DNA of 64,000 bases from Myxococcus qinghaiensis (GCF_024198215.1 NZ_JAKCFA010000004.1:124001-188000); one strand, 5' to 3'; shown: positions 1 to 9,816, numbered from the stretch's first letter. Made by a program: numbers and translations. Notes: generated from the letters alone by a model not told the origin.

Positions 1-2
1 CC

Positions 3-1121
3 GTCACCAATGAAGTGGAGACCAGTGAACAGGGACTGGACTGGGAGCAGTCGCTCCTGGCGCCCCTGGACCGGGATGCGCTGCGCCAGGCCATCTCCGG
101 CCTGCCGGACACGAAGACAACGGCCGCGCAGGTCCGCATCAATGGCACCGCGGGCCGCTGGCTCGGCGCGTCCGGCGTCGCGGATGTCCACGCGGGCACG
201 CCCGTGCCCACGGATGCGCGCTTCCGCATCGGCAGCATCACCAAGACATTCACGGCCACCGTGGTGTTGCAGCTCGCCGCGGAGCGCCGCGTGGACCTGG
301 ACCGGCCGGTGCAGCACTACCTGCCCGGCCTCCTGCCTCCCAACTTCGGCCTCATCACCGTGCGGCAGCTGCTCAACCACACGCACGGCCTGCCCAACGT
401 GCCGCTGCCGTCGAAGGACCCGGAGTGGTTCTTCGACAACCGGTTCCGCCGCTGGTCGCCCCGGGAGCTCGTCGCGCTGGCGCTGCCCCAGGGGCCCCGC
501 TTCGCGCCGGGCACCCAGCAGGAGTACGGCAACATCGGCTACCTGGTGGCGGGGCTGCTCATCGAGAAGGTCACCGGTCGGCCCTACAGCCACGCGGTGC
601 GCGAGCGAATCCTCGGGCCGCTCCAATTGCGCGACACGTCCGTGCCCGGCAATGACCCGACGATTCCCGGGCCCCACGCGCGCGGCTACGAGGCCGTCAC
701 CGGCCCGGACGGCACGGTGCGCCTGGTGGACATCACCGAGGCGAACCAGTCCATCCCCTGGGCCGCCGGGGAGATGATCTCCACCACGGCCGACCTGGAC
801 ACGTTCCTCTCCGCGCTCTTCCGGGGTTGGCTGCTGCCGCCCGCGCAGCTGCGGGAGCTGTTCACCGTGCCGGACGTGTCCACGCCGGAGGGCGCTCCCG
901 CGAGCCACGGCGCGGGCCTGACGCGCTTCGAGGTCAACGGCCTGACGCTGTGGGGAAAGACGGGGGACCGGCACGGCTACAACAACGGCATGGGGGCCAC
1001 GCGAGATTTGCGCCGGCGCCTGGTCTACTCCGTCAACACGCTGCACATGGGGCAGGAGCGGCCCGCCATCGCCGACCGCATCGTCGCCACCACCTTCGCC
1101 GCCCGCGCACCCCACCTCTGA
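3..1121 (+). CDS. Serine beta-lactamase-like hydrolase (5' truncated)
   Basis: The frame is open to the left edge, so the N-terminus, probably including a signal peptide, lies outside the window. About 372 residues remain. The visible motifs fit the class C beta-lactamase / D-Ala-D-Ala carboxypeptidase (R61-like) fold: an SxxK box in GSITKTFTA, a Y-x-N box in YGNIGY, and a late GKTGDRHG segment in the KTG/HxG position. Such enzymes cleave peptidoglycan peptides, beta-lactams or esters through an acyl-serine. The substrate cannot be told from the sequence. The first start-like codon in the window is a GTG at 15, but the frame is open before it. The gene converges on the DUF3857 gene across a 12-bp inverted repeat. 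Confidence 0.85.
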   Translation, partial: VTNEVETSEQGLDWEQSLLAPLDRDALRQAISGLPDTKTTAAQVRINGTAGRWLGASGVADVHAGTPVPTDARFRIGSITKTFTATVVLQLAAERRVDLDRPVQHYLPGLLPPNFGLITVRQLLNHTHGLPNVPLPSKDPEWFFDNRFRRWSPRELVALALPQGPRFAPGTQQEYGNIGYLVAGLLIEKVTGRPYSHAVRERILGPLQLRDTSVPGNDPTIPGPHARGYEAVTGPDGTVRLVDITEANQSIPWAAGEMISTTADLDTFLSALFRGWLLPPAQLRELFTVPDVSTPEGAPASHGAGLTRFEVNGLTLWGKTGDRHGYNNGMGATRDLRRRLVYSVNTLHMGQERPAIADRIVATTFAARAPHL

Positions 1122-1135
1122 AGCGAGGGGTGCAC

Positions 1136-1171
1136 GGCCTTCCGCCCACGCGTGACGGGGGGCGGAAGGCC
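1136..1171. terminator. Perfect 12-bp inverted repeat between convergent genes
   Basis: GGCCTTCCGCCC at 1136-1147 pairs perfectly with GGGCGGAAGGCC at 1160-1171 across a 12-base loop. It sits in the 58-bp gap between two convergent stop codons, so it could end transcription from both sides. There is no T-tract on either strand, so this is a hairpin of terminator-like position and not a textbook intrinsic terminator. Confidence 0.5.
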
Positions 1172-1179
1172 GCGGAGCG

Positions 1180-4100
1180 CTACTGCATCAGGGACGCGGT
1201 GCGACCGCCGGGGCCCTGGATGATGACCCGGCGACCGAAGGCGCGGTCCACGCGGCCGAGGAAGTCCCTGAACGCGGGGTACTCGTCCGCCTTCACGCGC
1301 GCGACGGAGAGCTTCACCTCGCCCTCGGCGACGAGCTTGCCCTCCTCCACGCGGTAGGTGAGCTTGAGGCGGCCGAACGCGTTCGTCTCCTCCACCGCCT
1401 GCGGCAGCTCCGTCACGGACCAGCCCGCGGGCAGCGTGTAGCGCAGGTTGAAGTTGTTGACCCACGGGCTCTGCATCACCAGGTCGAACCGGCGCTCCGC
1501 CAGCGGGGCGAAGGCCTGCTGGTAGGTGCGGCCCGTGCCGAAGGGCAGGAAGCGCACGGCGTTGGCCAGCACCTCCGCGTAGCGGGGGATGCTCATGACG
1601 AAGTCCATCGTCACGTCGTCGTCCAGCCGGGTGGTGTCACTCAGCGACACCTCGTTCACCGTCAGGCCGGGGAAGCTCTGCGCCCATGCCCGCTCGAAGG
1701 TGGACTTGCGCGTGGCCTCCGGACGGTAGGCCCGGCGGTACTCCGGCGCGCTCTGGCCGCTCACAGAGCTGACGCCCTTCACCTCCGCGCTGCCGTCCGC
1801 GCGCAGCGTCACGTCCATCTTCAGGCCCGTGGCGTTGTCCTCGGCCTTGGCCTCCGGCGTGGTGAGGAAGGTGCTCTTGCCGTCCGGCTCCACCACCAGC
1901 ACGTTGGCCACGCGGTCCGCGCTGGGCAGCTCCTTCGCCCCGTGGAACTCCGCCGTGCCATCCAGGTACAAGTCGAACTTGGGGACATACGCAATCGCGT
2001 GGTTGAAGGCCGCCAGGCTCGCGGGCTCCGCGTCCAGCGCGCCCAGGTTGCGCATGCGGAGCAGGACGAGCCGGCTGTCCACGCCCGCCACCCGCAGCAT
2101 GGAGTGGATGAGGCTCGCCTTGTCCTTGCAGTCGCCGAAGCGCCGCGACAGCACCCGGTCGACTCGATAAGGCTTGAAGCCGTGGATGCCGAACTCCAGC
2201 GCGACGTAGCGCGTGTTTGTCACCACGAAGTTGTAGATGGCGCGCACCATCGCCAGCTCGTTCTTCCGGTCCACGCCCTGGAGCACCTGGTCCACCGTCT
2301 GCTTCAGCTCCGCGTTCGGCTGGAGCTGGTCCCGCACGAGGCCCCACCAGTAGCGGCCCACCTGGTCCCACGTCTGGTACGTGGACACGTGGAGGTTCTG
2401 GGCGACCTCCGCCCAGCCCGGCATGCCCGGCTCCGGCACCACCTTGGCCACGTGCTTCGAGTTCCACCGGTACAGCACGCGCCCGCCGTCCACCGGCTCC
2501 TGCGCGCTCTCCACGCCCTGCAGCCGGCTCTTGTTCCAGTAGAGCGGGCGCTCCTTGGGCATCTCCACCAGGTACTGGAAGCGCAGCTTGGGATAGACGC
2601 CCTGCACGCTCTCCACGTCACCCCAGTAGTCCGACAGGAGGTTCTCCTGCGCGGTGTCGTCCAGGCGGTACGTCACCTCCAGCGTGTCTCCGGCGGCCAG
2701 GGACGGGAAGGAGAGCACCTTGGCGCGGGCGTCGTAGTACATGCCCGTCCACGGCTCGTTGATGTTGCGGTCGTTCTCCCCGTAGCTCTCCACCACGGAG
2801 CCGTCCGTCTTCGTCACGCGGGCGCGGAGGATGCGCACCTCCTGCCGGTCCGGGGAGTAGGTGATGGGCAGGGTGCGGAAGGCGTCCACGCCGCGCGCGT
2901 TCTGCACCTTCACCACCATCTGCGTCAGCTTGCTGGACAGGCCGCTCTTCTGGACGTGCACGAAGGTGTTGTCGACCAGGTAGATGGCGTCCTCGTGGAC
3001 GTACGCCTCGGCCTCCTTGGCCAGGGGCTTCGCATCCACCACGTGCTGCATGCCGGCGCCGGTGCCCTCGCCCTTGAGGGCGCGCAGGGCCTCCTTCAGG
3101 CCGGGGTTCTGCGGACGCAGCACCAGCGACTTCTCGAAGGCGGCCAGCGCGGGCTCGCGGCGACCCGCGGCGAGCAGGGCACGGCCCTCGCGCTCGTAGA
3201 CCTCCGGCTCGTCCGGGGACAGGGCGCGGGCCTCCGCGAAGAGCGCCATCGCCGGCTCCACCGCGCCGTTGTTGGCCTTCAGCTCCGCCAGCCGCACGCG
3301 CGCGCCGTTGTCGAACGGGTTGAGGGCCACCAGCTGCGCGTACTCGCGCTCGGCGGCCTCCACCTCTCCGGAGTCCGCCAGCAGCGCGGCCAGCGCGCGG
3401 CGCGTGCCGGTGTCGTCGAAGCGCAGCGCCAGCACCACGCGCATCCGGTCCATCGCCTCGCGGTTGCGGCCGAGCTGCCGGGAAATCTGCGCCGCGTTGC
3501 GCACCGCGCGCGGCTGCCGGGGCTGGTAGCGGAAGGCCTCCTCCACCAGCGCGTGCGAGCGCGGACGCTCACCCAGGGCCTCGTGGGCGCGGGCCAGCAC
3601 CAGGCGGGCGGAGGCGTCCTCGGGCGTCTTCTCCAGCACGGGCGCCACCAGCGCGATGACGCGCTCGGGGTGGCCGCGCTCCAGCTCATGGTCCGCCAGG
3701 GCCACGCGGGCCTCGGGCAGCGTGGGGTCCGCGGCCACGGCGGCCTCCAGGAAGCGGCGGCGCTCGTTCAGGTCATCGCGCTGGAGGCTCGCCGCGAGCA
3801 TCTGCAGGCGCGCGTCCTTGGGCGCCAGCTCCGCCGCGCGCGCGGCTTCCGCGGTGGCGGTGTGCTCGCGGTCATCGAAGCCCCGGAAGAAGCCGAGCAC
3901 CCGCGCGTAGTCCCCGCGCAGCGCCGCGTCGTCGGGGTTCTTCTCCACCATGGCCCGCAGCGTGGAGGTCAGCGTGGGCAGCGTCTGGGGAGCGGGGGCC
4001 GCGCCGCGCTCCACGGCGGGGGCCTTGGCGGGCAGCGACGCGCGCACGGACGGCGACTCCTGGCGCAGGTAGAAGCCCAGCGGGCCCGTCTCCTGGCACA

Positions 4101-4839
4101 CCTTGAGGAGCACGCGGTTGAGGCCCTTGCGCAGCTTCACGGACACGCGGGACTGGTCCGGGCGCGGCGCGTTGTAGCGGTCCTCCTTCGCGGCGAGCTG
4201 CCCGTTCACCCACAGGCGGAAGGCGCCGGAGGTACCCAGGCCCAGCGCCACGCGCGTCTCCTGCGAGGACTCCAGCCAGGTGACGGCGTACGCCACGGCC
4301 TCGCGGTTGGGGCGCACGGCGGTGGACAGGTCCACGTAGCCGTCCGCGGTGTTCGCGGTCAGCTTGCGCCACGACACCTGACGTCCCTTGGCGCCCGCGT
4401 ACGTCGCGCCCAAATCCAGGCTGGCCGCCTCCGGGCCGAAGTCCGTGTCACAGCCGGACTTGCCCTCGTTGTCGAAGCCGCCGACGACGTAGTAGTCGCC
4501 GAGGAAGCCCATCCACTGCTTCACCTCGCCCGCGCGCGTCAGCCGTCCCCGGGCGCGCTCGGTGTCCAGGAGGAGCAGCTGCGCGGTGGCGCGGGTGTTC
4601 GCGTCGAATTGCCGCCGCGAGGCCACGTAGGAGTAGGTGCTCACCAGCGGCGTGAGGTCCTCCACCTCGTCCACCAGCGAGTGCAGCCGGAGGAGACCCG
4701 CGGCGCCCCGGGGCGAGGACGCCTGCTTCAGCGCCTCGGCCGCGTACAAGCGGGCCGTCTCGTCCGCCGCGGGCCGGGCCTGCACCCAGAGGGGGCAGGT
4801 GAGCACGAAGACTGCGGCCAGCCATGTGAAGCGGGACAT
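1180..4839 (-). CDS. TPR protein with DUF3857 and transglutaminase-like domains
   Basis: This is a protein of 1219 residues. I chose the ATG at 4839 because a strong GAGGAGA ribosome site lies just upstream and a signal peptide follows (MSRFTWLAAVFVLTCPLWVQA). Residues ~330-600 are repeated helical TPR-like units, followed by a DUF3857 region. A transglutaminase-like core follows, with Cys in RFGDCKDKAS near residue 903, His in FNHAIAY near 945 and Asp in YLDGTAEF near 958, so the Cys-His-Asp triad looks intact. It is exported. Relatives are often paired with TPRs in Bacteroidetes and Myxococcota, but their substrate is not established. It is divergent from the lipoprotein gene at 5141. Confidence 0.85.
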   Translation of the reverse strand: MSRFTWLAAVFVLTCPLWVQARPAADETARLYAAEALKQASSPRGAAGLLRLHSLVDEVEDLTPLVSTYSYVASRRQFDANTRATAQLLLLDTERARGRLTRAGEVKQWMGFLGDYYVVGGFDNEGKSGCDTDFGPEAASLDLGATYAGAKGRQVSWRKLTANTADGYVDLSTAVRPNREAVAYAVTWLESSQETRVALGLGTSGAFRLWVNGQLAAKEDRYNAPRPDQSRVSVKLRKGLNRVLLKVCQETGPLGFYLRQESPSVRASLPAKAPAVERGAAPAPQTLPTLTSTLRAMVEKNPDDAALRGDYARVLGFFRGFDDREHTATAEAARAAELAPKDARLQMLAASLQRDDLNERRRFLEAAVAADPTLPEARVALADHELERGHPERVIALVAPVLEKTPEDASARLVLARAHEALGERPRSHALVEEAFRYQPRQPRAVRNAAQISRQLGRNREAMDRMRVVLALRFDDTGTRRALAALLADSGEVEAAEREYAQLVALNPFDNGARVRLAELKANNGAVEPAMALFAEARALSPDEPEVYEREGRALLAAGRREPALAAFEKSLVLRPQNPGLKEALRALKGEGTGAGMQHVVDAKPLAKEAEAYVHEDAIYLVDNTFVHVQKSGLSSKLTQMVVKVQNARGVDAFRTLPITYSPDRQEVRILRARVTKTDGSVVESYGENDRNINEPWTGMYYDARAKVLSFPSLAAGDTLEVTYRLDDTAQENLLSDYWGDVESVQGVYPKLRFQYLVEMPKERPLYWNKSRLQGVESAQEPVDGGRVLYRWNSKHVAKVVPEPGMPGWAEVAQNLHVSTYQTWDQVGRYWWGLVRDQLQPNAELKQTVDQVLQGVDRKNELAMVRAIYNFVVTNTRYVALEFGIHGFKPYRVDRVLSRRFGDCKDKASLIHSMLRVAGVDSRLVLLRMRNLGALDAEPASLAAFNHAIAYVPKFDLYLDGTAEFHGAKELPSADRVANVLVVEPDGKSTFLTTPEAKAEDNATGLKMDVTLRADGSAEVKGVSSVSGQSAPEYRRAYRPEATRKSTFERAWAQSFPGLTVNEVSLSDTTRLDDDVTMDFVMSIPRYAEVLANAVRFLPFGTGRTYQQAFAPLAERRFDLVMQSPWVNNFNLRYTLPAGWSVTELPQAVEETNAFGRLKLTYRVEEGKLVAEGEVKLSVARVKADEYPAFRDFLGRVDRAFGRRVIIQGPGGRTASLMQ

Positions 4840-5140
4840 CCGTTCTCCTCGGTGCGACATGCGTGTAGGGCGAAGGCCCCGCGTATTCCGGGGCCGCCGA
4901 CGCCGATGAACAGGCGGGCCCTCCGGGGCCTTCCCCTGCATGCGGCCCTGGATGGCGGACAGGCAACCGAAAACGTCACCCGGCGTGCAGAGGGGAACGG
5001 GGTAGGTGCGGGTAGGTCCCCGACGGCTCCAGGCGAGTCATCGCTTGGGGTCTTGAAAACCCCGCCTAGACTGCGCTCCCCCGGCGCCCCAAGGACGCCC
5101 TCGGACGGCCGGGCCCGTCACCCCACACCCCCGGAGCCCC
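4840..5140. other. Divergent intergenic region
   Basis: This 301-bp gap must hold the promoters of the leftward DUF3857 gene and the rightward TPR lipoprotein gene. No ORF in it looks real. On the + strand, TTGGGG at 5045-5050 lies 16 bp before TAGACT at 5067-5072, a weak sigma-70-like arrangement about 70 bp upstream of the lipoprotein start. This promoter call is tentative. Confidence 0.3.
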
Positions 5141-6124
5141 ATGCGTCGTCTCGTCATCCTGCTCACCGCGCTGAACCTGATGGGCTGTGCCCACGGTGGA
5201 GGTGCCTCGGAGTCCGCCGCGCCACAGGCCGCCGCGTCCGTGACGCCCCCCGCGCCCAAGCCCGTCGCCACGCCCGAGGCGAAGCAGGCCTCGGCCGAGG
5301 CCTATGGGCTGTCCCGGAAGGGCGACGACGCGGGCGCGCTGGTGCTGTACCGCCGCGCCTGGGAGGGCGGGGTGCGTGGGAAGGTCATGGCCTACAGCGC
5401 GGCCTGCTCGGCGTCGCTCGCGAAGCAGCCCGAGGAGGCGCTGGTCTGGCTTGCGCGCGCCGTGGACGAGGGCTTCGACGATGCGAAGCACCTGGACCAG
5501 GACACGGACCTGGACAGCATCCGGAGCCTGCCCGGCTTCGCGCCGCTGCGGGAGCGAGTCGTCGTGGCGGAGGCGAAGCAGTACGAGGCCGCGGACCCGG
5601 CGCTGCGCGACGAGCTGTTGAAGCGCGCCGAGGAGGACCAGCGGGTGCGCCGGCTGCTCGTCGCCTCGCAATTCAAGGACGAGGCCGTCAAGGCGGAGAT
5701 GCTCAAGGTCGATGCCAGCAACACGGCCTTCCTCAAGGACGTCATCGCGAAGCGGGGCTGGCCGGGCAAGGCCCTGGTGGGCGCGCGCGCCACCTTCAGC
5801 GCGTGGTTGATGGTGCAGCACGCGGACAAGGACGTGGCGTTCCAGGAGCAGGTCCTGCCGATGTTGGAGCAGGCCGTGGCGCGAGGCGAGGGCTCGGCCA
5901 AGGAGCTCGCGTACCTCACGGACCGGGTGCTGGTGAACACCGGCAAGCCGCAGCGCTACGCCACCCAGCTGGAGCCGAATGAAGCCGGGAAGATGGTGCC
6001 CAAGCAGTTGGAGGACCCGGCGAACGTGAATGCGCGTCGCGCCGCCGTGGGGCTCGACTCGGTGGAGGAGTACATCCAGAGCATGGAGCGGATGAAGGCC
6101 GCCGCGAGCAAGCCGCAGCCCTGA
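5141..6124 (+). CDS. TPR-like lipoprotein
   Basis: This is a 327-residue predicted lipoprotein. The N-terminus is a short basic stretch, a hydrophobic run and a lipobox ending at Cys16 (LNLMGC). The residues after it (A, H, G, G) do not suggest inner-membrane retention. The first half holds TPR/Sel1-like helical repeats (for example the segments around ALVLYRRAWEGG and PEEALVWLARAVDEGF). This resembles the TPR end-loop proteins common in myxobacteria. Its function is unknown; it probably scaffolds protein contacts in the envelope. It converges on the nat gene with a 14-bp gap. Confidence 0.75.
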   Translation: MRRLVILLTALNLMGCAHGGGASESAAPQAAASVTPPAPKPVATPEAKQASAEAYGLSRKGDDAGALVLYRRAWEGGVRGKVMAYSAACSASLAKQPEEALVWLARAVDEGFDDAKHLDQDTDLDSIRSLPGFAPLRERVVVAEAKQYEAADPALRDELLKRAEEDQRVRRLLVASQFKDEAVKAEMLKVDASNTAFLKDVIAKRGWPGKALVGARATFSAWLMVQHADKDVAFQEQVLPMLEQAVARGEGSAKELAYLTDRVLVNTGKPQRYATQLEPNEAGKMVPKQLEDPANVNARRAAVGLDSVEEYIQSMERMKAAASKPQP

Positions 6125-6138
6125 GCTCGCGCGGGGCG

Positions 6139-6882
6139 CTAGAGCGCGACGCCGAAGTGCTCCGCGAGCACCTGTCGACGGGAGTCCTCGTCCAGCACGG
6201 GCAGCTCGCGGCGCTCAGGTCCCTCGGTGAGCACGAGGGTGCCTTCCTTGAGGGTGACGCGGCCCGTGGGCGTCGCCTTCGTGCACAGCCGTCGCTGCGT
6301 GAAGATGGACGCGGGCGACGTCTGGTGGTGGTGGCACATGCCGGTGAAGTCCTCCAGCACGCGAGGGACGAGGGAGAGCGCGTACTGCGCCTCCCAGCCC
6401 TTCTCCGAGCCGCATGACAGCAAGAGCCCCTCGCCGTCCTCGGACAGCCGGTAGTCGCGCCCGCCGCGCGTCTGCACGCCGCGCTCGTCCAGGCGCAGGG
6501 GCTCGATGAAGCCGTCCCCGAAGCCGACGTCGACGAGCCACTTCTCGCCCGCGTCCTCCACCTGGAGCGTCAGGTGGTCGAACTCCGGACCGAAGGTCCC
6601 ATCCTTGTCGTCCGAGGCGACGCGCGCGGACAGCGGCGTGACGTTGAAGCCCCGGGCCGTGAGCAGCCGGGAGAAGAGGCCGTTGAGCTCGTAGCAGAAG
6701 CCGCCGCGCCGGCGGGTGACGACCTTGTCGAAGAGAGCGTCCGTGTCGAGCCGGATGGGGCGGCCCAGGTGGATGTCCAGGTTCTCGAACGGCACCGACT
6801 CAAGATGCGCGCGGTGCAGCGTGGCCAGCGACGCCCGCGAGGAGGCGTTGATGCGTTCCAGGTAGCGCGCGGCGTCGAACAT
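6139..6882 (-). CDS. nat: Arylamine N-acetyltransferase
   Basis: The protein (247 residues) is close to the usual bacterial NAT length of 250-280. The Cys-His-Asp triad is visible: Cys63 in RRGGFCYELN, His103 in FDHLTLQV and Asp118 in VDVGFGD. These enzymes move an acetyl group from acetyl-CoA to arylamines and hydrazines through an acetyl-cysteine, in the cytoplasm. The N-terminal pattern with PFENLDIHLG is also typical. Its physiological substrate is not known from context: the neighbours, a TPR lipoprotein and an aminopeptidase, are unrelated. Confidence 0.93.
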   Translation of the reverse strand: MFDAARYLERINASSRASLATLHRAHLESVPFENLDIHLGRPIRLDTDALFDKVVTRRRGGFCYELNGLFSRLLTARGFNVTPLSARVASDDKDGTFGPEFDHLTLQVEDAGEKWLVDVGFGDGFIEPLRLDERGVQTRGGRDYRLSEDGEGLLLSCGSEKGWEAQYALSLVPRVLEDFTGMCHHHQTSPASIFTQRRLCTKATPTGRVTLKEGTLVLTEGPERRELPVLDEDSRRQVLAEHFGVAL

Positions 6883-6959
6883 GGCTTCTGTGTAGCGCGG
6901 TCCGCCCAGGGGATGGAACGGCTTCCCGGGCGGGAATCTGTTGTCCGCCCGACGTGGCG

Positions 6960-6990
6960 GGAGGCTCCCCTGGCGGACGAGGGAGCCTCC
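6960..6990 (-). terminator. Hairpin after the M1 aminopeptidase gene
   Basis: GGAGGCTCCC at 6960-6969 pairs perfectly with GGGAGCCTCC at 6981-6990 over an 11-base loop, just past the aminopeptidase stop codon on the minus strand. No T-run follows, so Rho or another factor may still be needed. Confidence 0.45.
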
Positions 6991-7000
6991 TGCTCGCGCG

Positions 7001-9718
7001 CTACTTCGCGGGAGTGCTGGCGACGGGAGGCGGGCGGCGCAGGAAGGACTTCAGGCTCTCCAGATGGAGGCGGTCCGCCTCCACGCACAGGCGGATGGAC
7101 TCCAGTGCCCGGGCGTAGGAGCGCGCCGCGCCCTCCAGCTTGTCGACGCGGGGACCGAGGAAGGCCTCCACGTCCGCCAGGTGCTTGTCGTCACAGAGCG
7201 AGCCCGTCATCGCGATGAGCCAGCCCAGCTCGTCCGAGCGGACGCGGGCGGCGAGCGTGTCGAAGTGCTCGCGGTAGAAGCTCCACGCCACCTCGCGGGT
7301 CTCCGGCTCGGAGAAGGCTCCGGCGAACAGGGGGCGTGAGTCGCGCACGTCGAACTCGGTCATCGCCAGCGTCAGGTTCTCCTTCACCAGGGCCGGGTCG
7401 CGGAAGCCGGCGAGCGCCGTAATCATCTGGCTGCGCTCGTTGCGGTCCTCGGCCTTGCGCGCGCGGGCGAGCAGCGTGTCATGGAGGGCGCGGTCGGAGT
7501 TGCGCGCGGCCACCGACAGGACGAGTGGCACGGCCTCCGGGTCCACGCTGTCGCGCTTCGCGAGCCACTGGCCCGCGAGGGCCTGGGCCTCGCGCACCAG
7601 GGTGGGGTGATGTCCCGTCATCGTCGCCAGGGCGAGGTGCAGCGAGCGCGTCTGCCTCAATTCGTCGCTGTCGTCCTTCTTGGGTTGCCAGCCCAGGGCC
7701 TTGGCGCGAGCGCCGTAGAGCTGTCCCACCCAGGCGCGGAAGCGCGAGCGCTCGGCCGGGGTGAGGTGGTCCTCTTGCACCAGATAGAGCAGGCGGGTGC
7801 CGCCCATGACGATGGAGCGGTTCGTATCAGCCGCGGTCTCCGGCACCAGCTTCAGCGCCTCGCCGAGCGGCAGGTCTCCGCGCCGCACCGAGGCCTCCAC
7901 GTCCGCGAGGAGCGCCAGCCGCTCCGGCACCGTCAGCGCCTTCTTGGTGGCGGTGAGCACCTGGGTGAGCTGCTGCGACGAGTAGCCCGCGCGGTAGTAG
8001 CCCATGCCGCCCGCGTTGAGCAGCACCCACTGGGGACACTTCTGGAGAGGCAGCTCCACTTCGCCGGTGCGCTCGGAGAGCAACTGGCAGACGCGCACGT
8101 CCTCGGCGCCGCCACCGGCGCGCAGGCACACGGGGACGGACCAGGTCTGGTCCTTGGCCGCGCTGGAGCCCGCGGGCGCGTAGCGCTCCTGGGACAGCTT
8201 CAGCTTCGGCGGCTTGCCGGCGTCACACTGGACCTGGGCGGAGATGCGGGGGGCGCCCGGCTGGTCGATGAAGCTGCGGAAGGAGCGGGCGACGTCGGGG
8301 CCCGCGGTCTCCGAGAGCGTGGTGGCGAAGTCGTCGGACGTCGCGGTGGCCCACTCGTGCTTGCGCACGTGGGTGCGCAGCATGTCGCGCATCTTGTCCG
8401 GTCCCAGCCAGGACTCGAACATGCCGATGATGGCGGAGCCCTTGGCGTAGGTGGTGGAGTTGTCGAAGGAGCCGATGACCTCGTCATGCGTCGTCACGCG
8501 CTTGCGCACCGGCAGCGCGGTGGTGAGCGCGTCCGCGTCCATGGCGCCCGCAAGCGCGTGGGTGCTGGCGTCCTGGCCGAAGCCCCAGCTCTTGTCGAAC
8601 CCGTCCATCTGCTTGCGGTCCAGCCACGACGTCAGCGACTCGTTCAGCCAGATGTCGTCCCACCAGCGGCAGGTGACGATGTTGCCGAACCAGTAGTGGC
8701 CCAGCTCGTGGCCGGCGATGTTGACGTACCACCTGCGCCGCTGGAGCGTCTCCTCGCCGGGGCGGATGAGCGTCAGGGGCTGGCCCAGGGCGACGATGCC
8801 TGGGTGCTCCATGGTGCCCCAGTAGCGGGGCACCACCGCGACGTCGAGCTTCTCGTACGGGTAGGCCTGGTCGAAGAAGTCCTCGAGCACGGTGACGATG
8901 CGCGGGGTGACGCTGGCCGCGTACGCCGTCTCCGGGCCGCGCCCCTTGGGGACGATGAAGCGCAGCGGCACCTTGTTGCGGCCGGTGGTGCCCGCGTCCA
9001 CCACGTCGAAGGGGCCCACGACGAAGGCCACGAGGTAGCTGGGCATGGGCTTGCTGTCGCGGAAGGTGATGCGCTCGAGCCCGTCGGGCAGCGTCTCCTT
9101 CGCCTCGACGGCGTGATTGGCGAGCGCGACGTCACCGGCCTTCACGGTGAAGCGCAGCCGCCAGGGCACCTTGAAGGTCGGCTCGTCGAAGCAGGGGAAG
9201 GCGCGCCTGGCGTCCACCGGCTCGAAGAAGGTGTAGAGGTAGTTGTGGCCGCCTTCCGCCTGCGAGTAGATGCCCCGGCTGCGCTCGGCATCCACCTTGC
9301 CGCTGAAGGAGATGACGATGCGCGCGCGTCCGGGCGACAGCGTCTCTGGCAGCAGCAGGCCGAGTCGTCCCTCGCTCGCGGTGACGGCCTTGGCCTCCAG
9401 CGTGCGAGAGTCCTTCTCCACGCGGGCGGAGCTGACCTCCAGGTCCTGGCCGTGGAGCCAGACCTGACGCACCGGCTCGCGCACGTCCACGTCGATGGCG
9501 ACGGTGCCGGAGAAGGTCGGCTCCGTGGAGAGCAGCTTCAAGTCCAGTGTGTAGTGAAGCGGCTGGACGGTGTCCGGAAGTCGCAGCTCGGGAGGCTGGG
9601 CTTCGGGCCACTCGGGAGTCGCCGCCGCCGTGGCCTTGGCGGGGACGGTGGTCTCGGTGGCGTGGGTACAGTGCAGCGAGACCAACGCGGGGACGAGGAA
9701 GAGGAAGAGCCTGCGCAT
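7001..9718 (-). CDS. M1 family metallo-aminopeptidase, lipoprotein
   Basis: This 905-residue protein starts with a lipoprotein signal (MRRLFLFLVPALVSLHC). The gluzincin motif is complete near residue 334: HELGH, 18 residues, then the third zinc ligand Glu in WLNESLTSW. The exopeptidase motif that is GAMEN in classical aminopeptidase N reads GTMEHPG here, closer to the GxMEYPG variant of some M1 branches. The C-terminal half is helical, as in ERAP1-C domains. It should remove N-terminal residues from peptides at the cell surface or in the periplasm, which fits a predator that feeds on protein. It is probably a single-gene transcript. Confidence 0.92.
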   Translation of the reverse strand: MRRLFLFLVPALVSLHCTHATETTVPAKATAAATPEWPEAQPPELRLPDTVQPLHYTLDLKLLSTEPTFSGTVAIDVDVREPVRQVWLHGQDLEVSSARVEKDSRTLEAKAVTASEGRLGLLLPETLSPGRARIVISFSGKVDAERSRGIYSQAEGGHNYLYTFFEPVDARRAFPCFDEPTFKVPWRLRFTVKAGDVALANHAVEAKETLPDGLERITFRDSKPMPSYLVAFVVGPFDVVDAGTTGRNKVPLRFIVPKGRGPETAYAASVTPRIVTVLEDFFDQAYPYEKLDVAVVPRYWGTMEHPGIVALGQPLTLIRPGEETLQRRRWYVNIAGHELGHYWFGNIVTCRWWDDIWLNESLTSWLDRKQMDGFDKSWGFGQDASTHALAGAMDADALTTALPVRKRVTTHDEVIGSFDNSTTYAKGSAIIGMFESWLGPDKMRDMLRTHVRKHEWATATSDDFATTLSETAGPDVARSFRSFIDQPGAPRISAQVQCDAGKPPKLKLSQERYAPAGSSAAKDQTWSVPVCLRAGGGAEDVRVCQLLSERTGEVELPLQKCPQWVLLNAGGMGYYRAGYSSQQLTQVLTATKKALTVPERLALLADVEASVRRGDLPLGEALKLVPETAADTNRSIVMGGTRLLYLVQEDHLTPAERSRFRAWVGQLYGARAKALGWQPKKDDSDELRQTRSLHLALATMTGHHPTLVREAQALAGQWLAKRDSVDPEAVPLVLSVAARNSDRALHDTLLARARKAEDRNERSQMITALAGFRDPALVKENLTLAMTEFDVRDSRPLFAGAFSEPETREVAWSFYREHFDTLAARVRSDELGWLIAMTGSLCDDKHLADVEAFLGPRVDKLEGAARSYARALESIRLCVEADRLHLESLKSFLRRPPPVASTPAK

Positions 9719-9816
9719 GCCGCGAGGCTACCGCGCCCCTCGCGTTTGGCTACCGAGAAGGGCACGGCGTCAGGTGTCCCGGAATTCCGCGCCGAGCGCG
9801 GCAGTGCGGGATTCTC

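Noticed and set aside
1942..5982. A 1346-codon open frame on the + strand
   Set aside because: It runs antisense to the clear TPR/DUF3857 gene and has His/Arg/Val-rich nonsense composition, a common effect of high GC at third positions.
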